64,000 nt of DNA. Origin: Mortierella alpina (lineage: Eukaryota > Mortierellomycota > Mortierellomycetes > Mortierellales > Mortierellaceae). Each line of letters begins with the position of its first letter. Position 1 is the first letter of the stretch. Under the pieces are notes generated by a model. The model was not told the origin of the DNA, did not search any database, and worked only from the letters and a program-made list of their open reading frames with translations. Of this stretch, positions 22,569 through 33,242 are shown one piece after another. The stretch lies in assembly GCA_029449245.1 (NCBI GenBank), contig JANATF010000007.1:1116001-1180000 (forward strand), read 5' to 3'. A program made the position numbers and the translations under genes.

Positions 22569-25500
22569 ATGGGAAACTCATCCTCCGCGGCCACAGACTC
22601 GATCGAGCCCACAGCCATGGCTTCGCTGGTCCTCGGCAGACCGCCCGCCGACTGGGACTACTCCAGCGACGCACGCCTGCACGGCCCCATCTCGGGTACA
22701 CATCTCAACTGGACACCACACACCCTGTATCACGCCTCGTCCTGATGCTGTGCCGCAAACGCTGCACGTTCCGCAGACCCAGAACCTCATCAAACCATTC
22801 TTTTCCAATCTCTGTCTTTTGTCTCTCGTATTCCTCGTATCTAGAGCCCATCCTGGAAAAGATCGAGCCCGTTGGGCCACAGTACTTGGCTCATGCCCGC
22901 CGTACGATCTACAAGCGCACCTTCTCAGAGGACGAGGAACACGTCGCCAAGGCTGAGGCTGAAGCTGCGGCGGCTGCACAGCTTGCAGAGGATGCAGAGA
23001 ACATACACGAGTTCGATATTGAGCCTGATCACAAGGATGATCTCAGACGCGACGCCAAGGACTGGAAGAGCCAGGACCACTACCGTCTGCTAGGTTTGGG
23101 CTCCATCCGATGGAGGGCTACCCGTGGCATGATCAAGAAGGCGCGTAAGTCTCTCAATATTGCCATTATATTTCCTGCACTCGACAAGAGGCAACCTGCC
23201 CACGTTATCCCAAGCATCAAGCTGGGAGAGGATACCCCTTCGTTCTCCGTCCATCGCATAACACCTACATGCACTCCCCCCTTTTCTAGATCGAACAAAG
23301 GTCCTCGTTCATCACCCCGACAAAAAGTCAGCCGCTTCTGGAGGGAACGCGACTCATGACGATAGCTTCTTCAAATGTTTGCAAAAGGCCTATGAGGTCC
23401 TTGCCGACCCTATCAAACGTCGCCAATACGACTCGGTCGATCCCATTCCCGAGGAGTCTTACAACGCCCTTAAAGACGGAGCTGACCTGCCATTTGTTGA
23501 AGCATGGAAACCTGTTTTCGAGCGCGAGGCCCGTTTCTCGGTGAGAGACAAGAAGGATATCCCAAGCATTGGAACCATGGACTCGAGCAAGAAGGAGGTC
23601 GAGGCATTCTATGGCTTCTGGTACGGATTCGATAGCTGGAGGACTTTTGAGTATCTGGACAAGGAGGAGGGCGATGGCCCAGAAAAGTAAGGCGCCCTTT
23701 TTTATCGTTCCTGTGGGCGGAGCTAATTCTTGTCTTTATGTCAACTCGCCTCTTACCATCCTTCTTTATTCTTGTTCAATTCATGTTGTGTTTCTTGCCT
23801 ATTAGTCGGGATGATAAGCGGTACATGGAAAAGAAGAACAAGGCTGAGCGCGCCAAGCTGAAGAAGGAAGATGCAGCCAGACTTCGTAAACTCATAGACA
23901 CAGCCTTTGCACTCGATCCTCGCATGGCTGCATTCAAGGAACAGGAGAAGGAGGCCAAGGAAGCCAAGAGGCAAGAACGACTGGACCAGGCTAAAAAAGC
24001 GAAAATGGACGCCGAGCGTGAAGCGGCCCTGGCAAAGGAGCTGGAGGAAGAAAAGGAGAGCGAGGAGAGGATCAAGAGAGAGGAGGAACGTAAAGACAAA
24101 GAGTCCAAGAAGAAGGCGATCCGTAAGGAAAAGAAGAACATCAAGACCTTGATCAAGGTAAGGACCCTCGCTTCTCAAGATGGGAAGGGCGTGTTTGTGA
24201 TGTACAGTTTTGACGGACCCTCTATCATCGTCAAGACGACTAAAACACTCATGCATGTCCTCTCTTCATTTTCTGCAGGATGCAAACTACGGCCACAAGG
24301 CAGGGACGCACATTGCACCTTCAGCTCTGGAGATCTATCTGTCGGAGCTCGATACCATGCTGGACAAACTGACATTGGACGATCTGGAGCGGATTAGCAA
24401 AGAGCTAGGCGCGGCAAAGAAGTCCAATGAGACCAAGCACAAGATCCTCTGCGCAGAGGCGCAGAAATTAGTCCGCTCAGGGTTAGCTAACTCGGAGAAT
24501 CTGACACAGTTTGACACTGGTAAGGAACCCTTCTATTTCTTGTTTGGTGTCGATTGTCAACCAGAGTACAGTGTCAAAGGAAACCAACTACTAACACCAT
24601 AAGGAATGATATATATTTGAAACTCCCGTGCATCCTTTTTTCAATAGACGCGGTCGAACGCTCAGTTAAAGTAGCGCCTGAAGTCAAGGCATCACCAGCA
24701 AACTCCACCAGCGCCACGACATCCTCCAACACCTCTTCAAAGGAATGGTCCGTGGAGGAAGTAGCACTTCTCATCAAAGCCGCCAACAAGTTCCCAGGAG
24801 GCGTCAGCGACCGTTGGGAAACCATTGGCGCGTACGTAGCCCTGCATACAGGTCTGCCCCAACGAGATCCCGAAGACGTGATCAAGAAATCAAAATCAGT
24901 CCAGCGTGGCACCTCTCAGGAACAGGAGACCGTCCGTCAGCTGCAGTTCCATAAAAAGACCTATGACATTGCAGATGCTCCTTCGGTCCGCTACGATATC
25001 GAGGGCGAAGTTCCACCAGTCGATGCGGAGGCTGTCCCTGTGGGAGATGCAGTAGCAGCTGCCATGAAGGTCGCCTCAGGGAAGAAGCAAACGAAAAAGG
25101 CCGGTGTCAAAGATGCACCAGCAACGTCTGCAACCTCCAAGACGGCCAAAGCTGCAACCACAGCATCAGCATCGACATTGTCCCCCAGTTCATCAAAAGT
25201 GTCAACCGCTTCTGGAGCTGGTACTCCATCACCCGCCTCATCCGGAAAGATGCCTGCCCTTGCGGCCGCCACAGCTCCAACACCCGCAGTTGCCGCTGCG
25301 ACAGCACCTGCGGCATCACTGTGGACAGCAGCGGAGCAGAAGCTGTTGGAAGGTGGTATGAAGGCCTTCCCACCCTCATGGCAGGGCGAGGGCGATCGAT
25401 GGGACAAGATTGCGGAGGCAGTCCCTGGCCGGACTAAAAAAGATTGCAAACTGCGTGTCAAAGTAAGTTGCAGTTTGTTTGTCTTGATGTTCCTCTTGCC

Positions 25501-25650
25501 TATTTTCGCCAAAGTCTTGTTTATTATTGTGTAAGAGGATGGATATCTGACATTTATTTTTCAAATTTTTCTACTTTTTGCATTCTATAGTATCTGCAAG
25601 AACAGGTGAAGGCTCAAAAGGCTGCCGCTGCTGCTTCTTCAGGGAAGTAA
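22569..25650 (+). CDS. ZUO1: Zuotin / DNAJC2, ribosome-associated J-protein
   Basis: Seven exons: 22569-22695, 22845-23144, 23290-23686, 23806-24157, 24279-24519, 24648-25462, 25591-25650; 763 aa, all phases agree. Zuotin is the Hsp40 of the ribosome-associated complex; with Ssz1 it stimulates Ssb Hsp70 on nascent chains at the tunnel exit. Order of parts: N-terminal segment with KIEPVGPQYLAHARR; J domain about 118-192 with HPD at 151-153 and RRQYDS; the zuotin homology region (DSSKKEVEAFYGFWYGFDSW and NRDDKRYMEKKNKAERAK); a Lys/Glu-rich ribosome-binding coiled coil; a helical bundle (LDTMLDKLTLDDLERISKEL); then two SANT/Myb-like domains (about 503-560 and 697-755). The SANT pair matches animal MPP11 and is absent from budding-yeast Zuo1. 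An Ala/Thr/Pro-rich linker separates the SANTs. Confidence 0.96.
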
Positions 25651-25896
25651 TTTTACAAACACAACTGCAATAAAGGGTCGCGATCAGGTACGTAGACATC
25701 GCTGTTCCTAAGGCGATTAAAGGCGCGTCGGGGTTGAGGAATCTATAGTACTCTGCATGGCCAATGTGCCTAATGGCAACCTGATGTGCTTTTTTCGATC
25801 AGTCTTGAAAATGTCGTACTTTATCCACAAGTATTTTTCGTTATATATATCAAGCTATAGAACAGGTGAATGTTCAGTGTTGCGAATTTGAGAACG

Positions 25897-28800
25897 CTAT
25901 GTTGCGTATGCCTGCGAAAGGCAGTGTCGTGCCGACACACAGGGCTGGGAACTGACTACGGCCTTGGCGTTGCGGGCATTGGGTTGGGCATTGTAATGTC
26001 CGCTGATCGGGCCTGATGCAGAGTGAGCAAACGACACTTCTCTAATACTCTGTACAGCCGCTGTGCTTTGAAGCTGCCTCTGTACCTGCTGTTGTCGCTG
26101 CTGGTGTTGCTGACGTTGCTGCAACGACATGTCCTGATGCCACGATGGGGGCTGAGCCTGCGAAGGCCGTGAAGCTGGTTGAGGACTCCGCTGTGCCGAC
26201 GGATGGTATGGGTGGGGCCGAGACCCGTGAGAATAGGACTGGTGTCCTGGCTGATGATATTGAATAGGACTAGTAAGAACAATTGCCGAAGTTCCAGCGG
26301 TCATGGGAGACTCCATCACGACACCCGCTTTGAATTGGGGGCTATTCTGCAGCCCCTGGGGCTGCTGCGGCTGCTGCTTGCTCTTATTCTTTGGCAATAA
26401 ACGCTGCTGCTGCTGCTGCAGTCGTGGGCGATGGCTCACTTTGTCTGCTTTCTCTCGCATTCCCTCGAGGCTTTGCGTTGACTGGATCGTTCCCAACTTG
26501 ACTTCCAGCTCCTTCATCCATCGGGCTTTTATCTGCTGCTGCTTCTCCTTGTGCTTTCGATCGGTCTCCATCCTGTCCTTCTCCATCCGGAGATCCAACA
26601 GCTGTTGCTCTCCGAGCGCTTGTTGCTGCTGCTTCTCCAGTCGTCGCTGCTGAGCTTCCCTTACCAAGCGTTGCCTCTCCTCTCGTTTCAACAGTGCCTT
26701 CTTGTGCTCCTTCTGTTGTTGCAATTGCACGAGGCGCGTCTGCTCCTCAAGTAACTTTTGTGCTTGAAGTTGCACACGTCGCTCCTGCTCCTGCAACAGT
26801 TTCCGCTCTTCCTCATTGTCTTCTTCGTCGTCGTCCTCTTGCGCCTGCTTCTTCTTCGTCTTCTTCTTCTGCTGCGGCTGCGGCTGCGGCTGCGGCTGCG
26901 GTTGCGGTTGCTGTTGCACAGGCCTCATTGGATGTAGTTCATAGCCACGATCCTCCGACTCCCGGACAGATTTCTCGAAGAGCACTCGCAAACGCTGCTG
27001 CTGGTGCTCATGCGCCTCCTCCAACGCCCTTTGATCCGCCACCTCACTTTCCAGCATGGCCAACCGCAACTGCTCTCTCTCCCAAACGGCCTTATCCTGT
27101 TCTAATTGTTCCTTCAAGCGCCTTTCCCTATCAATCCGTTGCTGTTTCTCGCGCTGCTCCTTGATCTGCAGCTGTAACTTGTCCTGCTGTCGTATCTGGA
27201 TCTGCTCTCGAAGCTGAATCTGTATTCTCTCCCGCTGGCTCACAGAAACGTACTGTGGCCCTCTAACCAACGGCTGCTGTTGATGTAGCTGTAGCTGTTG
27301 CTGCTGAGGCGGCGGTGGTACCGGTGGTGGTGGTGACGACCAGTATGGGCGGCGCTGCTCGTGTTCTGTGGTAGGCTGTGTCCTGGGTTGCTGGTGTGGA
27401 TGCTGAGACGGATGCATCTCGACGTACGGAGGCTGTTGCCTTGCTTGAACTGCCGTTACTATTTCCGTCATTTCAACAGGGTCGCTATACGGCCGTCGAA
27501 TTCTTTTGGTGGGTCCTCCTTGAGCGTGCAGCAAGGCATCATAAATTGCCTGGTGCACGGGCGCCGCGAGTGGGATTGGATTTGGAGAGAGGGAAGGTTG
27601 AAGCCCTCGAGACTGTGACGACGTGGAGGAGGAGGATGCTATGACTGAACCTGCTCCAGTTGATGGCTCCGCTCCCGTGGCCGATCCATCATATGAAGTC
27701 AATGGAGAGAGTGGCGAGAGTGGTAGTGGAAACATGGGAGGACGATGCAACGGATACCTTTGCCGGGGACCCATCGCTGAAGGGACAAGGGTTGTTGGCG
27801 CAGGCTCAGAAAACAACTGGCGCCGCAAAACAATGGGCACACGCTGTGCTACACCGGCATGGAAGGATTGTCTGCGTTCAATAGGAGATGAGTCGGATAT
27901 GACGACAGGATTCTGTGGACATGTTCCTGTTCCGCTTTGAATGTGCTTGGCCTCTGAAGGAGTCTTAGCCTCAGCTAATGACAGTTAAGAAGGCACACAA
28001 AAAAGCAAAGAGGTCAGTTTATGGTATACAGGACGTTTTGAGTAGCAACGCATGCCAAAAAAAAATTAACCGAAGTATTTCCGCGTACCTTGATTTATCT
28101 CTGTTTGGGTGGCACAATCGGCCGGTGTGATCTTGGTTGACTCTGAATCTGCAGGAGGCTGGCTGCGAGCGAGCGTGGCGTGCGCCGACTCGGGAGAATC
28201 TGCGGGCGAAATTGGCCTGTACTCGGTCAAAGTTGGAGCTGGAGCTGAAGTTGAAGCTGGGGCTAAAGTTGAAGCTGAAGGCGAGGCGGAAGGTACTGCT
28301 GCGGCTTGGCTCTGAGCTTCCAGAGCTGCAGGGATTTCTGGAGCTGATGATGAGGACGATGAAATCTCGGCATCCATGGAGTCAGATGCAGGATTCACCA
28401 GTGCTTCGCTATCCTGCTCGACGGCAATGGTCTCGACCCCTGCTGTCCAATGACACATGTCCATATCGGCATCCTTCAACTCCGTAGATCCAGGTATGGT
28501 TATGGAATGACCAGTGATTTTTTCTTTCAGTTGAAGGTATTGGCGTGCGATCTCGGACGCCGCAATCCACCCCTGCGGGAAGCAAGCATGAATCTATTAC
28601 ATCGAACGAAAGAAGTATAGATAGTCCAGATGAGTTTGAGTTTTTCAGAGAAACACCTGGAATCGTTAACTGATCTCGCACAATGTCAATTTTGTTGCTC
28701 TGTACCTCATCATAGACCATGCGTCTGGTCTGGAATTCCGACTGATTGACAGGCACTGTGGCTGGGTCGATCTGACATAGTTCTTTCGTGGAAGCCCTGA

Positions 28801-30064
28801 TTTCCATAGTCTTTTCCATAATCTCCCACAGCAGCAACCGAAGACCTCGAGTCCACGAAAATGTCTTTTTACCCGGTTCTAGTATACATACGCAAAACAC
28901 AAGTATCATGAATTAGTTGCACAGCTTTTATAACCCTCAGATATTCTTGTGAGCTTGAGAGCTGGATGTGTATTATTTACCAGACTCTGTCTGGGCAAGA
29001 GTTTTTGATGCCATCAATGTTTCCGAAGGTGGTGCGTCTCCAGAAACCACCTGTGCCTTAAATTTGGCGACCAGAGTGACTTTTTGGACCTCCAGTTCCC
29101 GAACCCATGCTGGCAGTATGTTCTTATATATCAGCTTCTACTCATAGATGATGAACAAGAGTGTGTGAGTTTCGCTTCACATGGAAGACCTGCAATGGCC
29201 TCTCCCACGTATCATCATAAAAAAACTTACTCTGAGCGTGAACTTGTTATAGGGCATGATCGTCTGCAAATGCACAAAGAAGTTATCCTCAATCAAATAC
29301 CCAGCAGAGCGGGTCAAAAGCGCAACCTTTGCGCACTTGAACAACGGCGTGCGAAGACGTGTCGGGAACTTGGATTTCTTCTCCCAGGTCTCTAAAAGGC
29401 GGTGCAAAAGAAAGAAATGAGGGGGTCATTACAACATCGAGTTGACACAGCAGGACAAAGAGCGTGAAAATCACCTTGTTCTTTTAGTTTTCTTATCCTC
29501 CCCTTCTTCTTCACCCTCCCACTTACCACTTCTGGCCAGTTCTGCAAGAAGGATGAATGTCCTTTTGACATCCTCGTTCAAGGGCAGGAGCGGCTTTAGC
29601 GACCTGAGTTCTTGAGTGTCTACCCTTTCTGACCCCAGCCCGACAGAATTCTTGCCTGAACGCGTGCGGAGCGTCGCCAGCATACCCCTATGCTCGATAC
29701 CAGTGCAAGAGGCAACCGATCGGCTACCATCCACTCCTCCCGCCAATGTGGCTAGCATTGGCTGAGTAGCTGTCATAGCTGGTATAGGTTTCGCGAGTGT
29801 TGGTGAGGAGGATGGGGATGAAGGAGGAGAGGATAAAGATGAGCCCATGGACTGGTCAGAGTCGTCTGATTCTGGGGCCATCGCTGGGTCACTGTGGGAG
29901 ATTGATGACAGTGGTGGTAGAGGTGGCGGTGGCTGTTGTTGAGATGGTGCTTCGGCAGGGCTTCGTCGCGGTTTGTGCTCAAATGTTATACTGCTGACGC
30001 GGTGACCCGTGCCAGGTGCGCTCTCGACAGTGCGGATGACACATTGAGATCTGGAAGGCTGCAT
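25897..30064 (-). CDS. Ubinuclein/HPC2-like histone chaperone subunit
   Basis: Six exons: 30064-29527, 29391-29231, 29137-28981, 28878-28706, 28593-28089, 27974-25897; 1203 aa, whole-codon sum. Ubinuclein/Hpc2 proteins belong to the HIRA/HIR histone H3.3-H4 deposition complex. The recognisable part is the ubinuclein middle domain, about residues 155-370: LLPLNEDVKRTFILLAELA, then GYLIEDNFFVHLQTIMPYNK, KLIYKNILPAWVRELE, KTFSWTRGLRLLLWEIMEK and FPQGWIAASEIARQY. These fit the order UBN_AB followed by the Trp-rich helix and Pro-x-Gly-Trp segment of metazoan ubinucleins. The donor of exon 4 (GTACAG at 28705) is chosen so that MVYDE joins IHACFPQGW; it is the least certain junction. Residues about 755-1010 are a Gln/Glu/Arg coiled coil with a Pro-Gln dipeptide repeat (26.87-26.92 kb). 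The N-terminal Hpc2/HRD motif was not recognised. An upstream ATG at 30177 opens a 63-codon overlapping frame. Confidence 0.82.
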
Positions 30065-30177
30065 TGGTGTCTCCGAGGCTGTTGTAGTGATTGCTGCTGT
30101 CGTGAGCGATGGGGTAAAGGCTGTCGCTGACTCAACAAACGGCCTTGAGCTGCTTTTGCTAGCGTACTCGCCGACAT
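29986..30177 (-). other. Overlapping upstream ORF of the ubinuclein-like gene
   Basis: ATG at 30177 in a strong ACC-ATG-T context opens 63 codons (MSASTLAKAAQG...) that end inside the main coding exon in another frame. It may be a translation-damping uORF, or a true N-terminal exon joined by a small unrecognised intron. Confidence 0.4.
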
Positions 30178-31601
30178 GGTTCTACAGCCCAATGGGAAAA
30201 TGAATGCAATAGCCAAAAAGAAAAAATCAATTTGTCAATGCGCGTCTAGGATACGGAGGAGAATAGCTACTAAGGTGTTGCGGTCTCTATCGGCTGTCGT
30301 CTTCCCCCGTTGCCCTCCTCTAAGAAACAGGAACTGGAAGTTCCCTGGTCTTGAGCACTTTAGCTCCGGCGCCGCGTTTGGCGTTGCACCCCTCCCAACC
30401 GCCGCGCACTAGTTTTTTTTTTTTTTTTATCTATTCCCATCCATCGAAGCAGAAGCGTCGTCCGGGGCGTGGTAACAAATGGCCCTATTGCTCAATTTGA
30501 ACACGGCCCGCTTTTGTCACACCAAAAGGAAGGCGATCGGGATTCCATTCTTTATCGGTTGCCCCCATCCTCCGCCCCTTGCTCGGCTTCTCTTTGCCTT
30601 TAAACAACTTTTTTCGCCGTCTGCATGCCGTCGCACTTGTCAATTTTCACCCTTTTTTAGGTTCTTCTCTTCGCTGTCTCTTCCAGTTCACATTCTTGAC
30701 TTTCGCGATTGCGCCCCCCTTCACAACTCGACTGCGGTTTTTGCCCTTGAACTGCTGCATAATAGAATCGAGGTTGAGGAGTATTACAATTAAAAATAAA
30801 AAAAAAAAAAAAAGAGGAAAACACAAGCAAGCGAAAATTTATGCACTCGGAAGTTGGTGCCACAATGCATAATCGACACAGCACGTACCCAGCCCTGGAT
30901 AGGCAAGAGAGGGAGCGAAAGGGAAAAAAAAGAGAGCAAAAGAGGACCGCGACATGTGTCTATCCATGCGTCAGAGGTGTGATTTTTCTCATGGCTGCTC
31001 ATGTTGCACAGAATCGAAAAAAAATTGTATCATGACAAGGGAAAAAAAAAAACCTGAAATGAGAAAAGGAAAGCGAACGGAATTGAAGTCGGCGAATGAT
31101 CATGCTATCTCTCTCCCGAAGCCAGTGACTCCCGTAACTGGAGAGCCATATCCGGACTTGCATGAATACCAGCCGCAAACATTCTTTGTCGTTGAACTGG
31201 ACATCTTGTGAGAGAGCGCGTGTAGGAGCAGGGCGCAAAGATAGATCATACACGAACAGTGCACGACCGTGTCTTTTTTTTCAGCCAGAACGCAAATGCT
31301 TGGAAGAACAAAGCGTCGTCCTCTGTGCAAGTCTTGCTGTACAACGTACTCTGTGCACCTTGCAGATATGGTTGGGCCCATGAAAGAAAAAAAAAAAAGG
31401 GACCCCCTCCCCTTTCATGCAAAAACGACGGGACACAACAAAAAAAGAACAGGGAAGGAAAGGAAATAGGAATCGGCGATCTGGCTTCACCTTGAAGGGT
31501 GTGCCCCTCCCCTCCTCCCCACTCCCTACTCTCCTTTATGACCCCCTTGGTCGTCCTCTTTCTATTTCGCCTCTGAAAACCAAAGAAAGGCAAGAAAATC
31601 G
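30178..31601. other. Intergenic upstream of the ubinuclein-like gene
   Basis: Contains several A or T homopolymers (for example T17 near 30414-30430, A-runs near 30799-30813, 31040-31050 and 31387-31398) and short ORFs. A small ATG ORF on the minus strand near 31203-31100 (34 codons) has no recognised similarity. Confidence 0.45.
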
Positions 31602-32273
31602 TTATTTTACCTGCGGACAGACGATGCGATATGGGGTTACTGTACCCCTCATAGTTAAGAGATCAGAATGGCTCAAAAGCACGTCTTTGATACTCCTTTC
31701 CGCGTCTTGTTCTGGACGTGGAGGTGATTCGGTGTGGTGATATTCCATGGCCGGATCATGCATGCCAATACTGCCACTGTTAATACTGTTGCCGCTGTTG
31801 CGATTGCGATTGTTATTGCTGCTACAGCGAGATGGATTGTTCAAATGTACGCGATCATGCTGATGGCATTCATTTTCGTCAGCTACATCGACGTCGAAAC
31901 GCGATCTTTGCCCCACTCGGCTCGTTTCCAACGACTCGCTGTGCCGAATCTTCTTTGCCGGCACTGAGGGTACCACAGCTGCTGTTTGTGCTTCCTTAGT
32001 ACCATAAACGTGAGGTTCAGAGTCCGCACTGTTCATTCTTGAACGCTTTGACACTGTGGGAGACTGCATGGAAATGGAATCAAAGGTACTGGTGGTGGAC
32101 GATCCGCGTCGTTCCGGAGTTGCTTTGTGTTCTTGGATAGAGTTGGGAGATGCGGCGCGGGCGGAGTAGAGAGCAGCTTGCTGTTGTCGGACAGGTTCTG
32201 CGTGTGTGAGTGTGCTTGCGGGATAGTCGTTCATGGAGATTGATGTCTGGACTGGTGTTGTCCTTGGTGGCAT
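31602..32273 (-). CDS. Hypothetical Ser/Asn-rich protein
   Basis: Open frame of 223 codons from a true ATG at 32273 (MPPRTTPVQTSISMNDYPAS). No family recognised. Low-complexity Ser/Thr/Asn/Arg composition with possible basic nuclear signals (SKRSRM about residue 75, AKKIRH about 105) and an Asn-rich run SNNNRNRNSGNSINSG. The C-terminal part ERSIKDVLLSHSDLLTMRGT is more regular and may be a helix. The stop follows CPQ-GTAAAA, which is also a plausible 5' splice site, so a further 3' exon could be missing; I could not identify its acceptor. Confidence 0.5.
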   Translation of the reverse strand: MPPRTTPVQTSISMNDYPASTLTHAEPVRQQQAALYSARAASPNSIQEHKATPERRGSSTTSTFDSISMQSPTVSKRSRMNSADSEPHVYGTKEAQTAAVVPSVPAKKIRHSESLETSRVGQRSRFDVDVADENECHQHDRVHLNNPSRCSSNNNRNRNSGNSINSGSIGMHDPAMEYHHTESPPRPEQDAERSIKDVLLSHSDLLTMRGTVTPYRIVCPQVK

Positions 32274-33242
32274 TGAGGAAAACGAGCAGGAGGAGGATGG
32301 TGTATCAATAGTGACAAGAGGAAGCAGAGGACAAGGAAGAAATAAGTGGTTCGGTGGTAGAGACTGAGAGCTGTTGTATGCGTTGTTGTCGCGTGAGCGG
32401 AGATAGATCTGATAATGGCAAAGCTGCTTTGATGTCTGAAAGGGTGTTTATGAAGCAAAAGTTGCTGCAGAAAGAGTCTGGGTGATGGTGGAGAGGAGTG
32501 GTGCGAAGGAAACCAACGAAAGGTAAGGGGAGCGAGCAAAAACTTTAAACACTAGAGAAAAGCGCGTGCAGTTCAGGGGCAAAGGAATGAAATATCCAAG
32601 TTTCGTTCACTGCACCGTGTGGTCGCGCGAGCACAACAGTACGTATGCACAAAGATGTGTTATGCGATGATTGCCAGAGCGAGAATATCCATACTCGCTT
32701 GTGAATACGAGAGCCAAAGTCCGTCCGACGTGTTGACGACACTCATTTATGTAGTCGTGGATATGGGGGTCCTTCAAACTCCTCAGTAGAGTGCAGTACA
32801 TTGATCCACGCTTTGAACGCCAAGTTTGGTTCTCTCCTTTATTTATACGCCATGACTTTAGAGAGAATGATTAGTAGCATGAGCCAGGCTATATAAAGGA
32901 TGCCATGAGGTCTGATCTCCTTCGCGATTCTCGATGACCACCAGTCCACATTGACCCTGGACGATCGGTTGTTGAACTGATTGTTGGACTGAGGTACCAT
33001 TTCTGCATGTACAATGAACAAAAGAACATTCCGCGCACCGAATCGAAAGCTTTATTAACGAGGACAAGATAGAGCTGGTCCAAGGGTGGGAAAGGACAAA
33101 GATAGTGTTGAGGAGGTGTGCTCGGAAAAAAGAAACGGCGCGTTTGTCGTTTTTTTTTTTTTTTTGCATTGCGCACCACCATTGCCCTTAAGCTTCCAGA
33201 ACCCTTCGGCGCACCCAAGGGTTATCTCGATTATATCTCTGG
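32274..33242. other. Intergenic, hypothetical gene to GH5 gene
   Basis: Promoter of the 32273 gene and 3' flank of the GH5 gene. Nothing recognisable beyond short ORFs and a T16 run near 33151-33166. Confidence 0.45.

Noticed and set aside
26694-27164. 156-codon plus ORF inside the ubinuclein-like gene
   Set aside because: Ala-rich antisense of the polyglutamine coding stretch.
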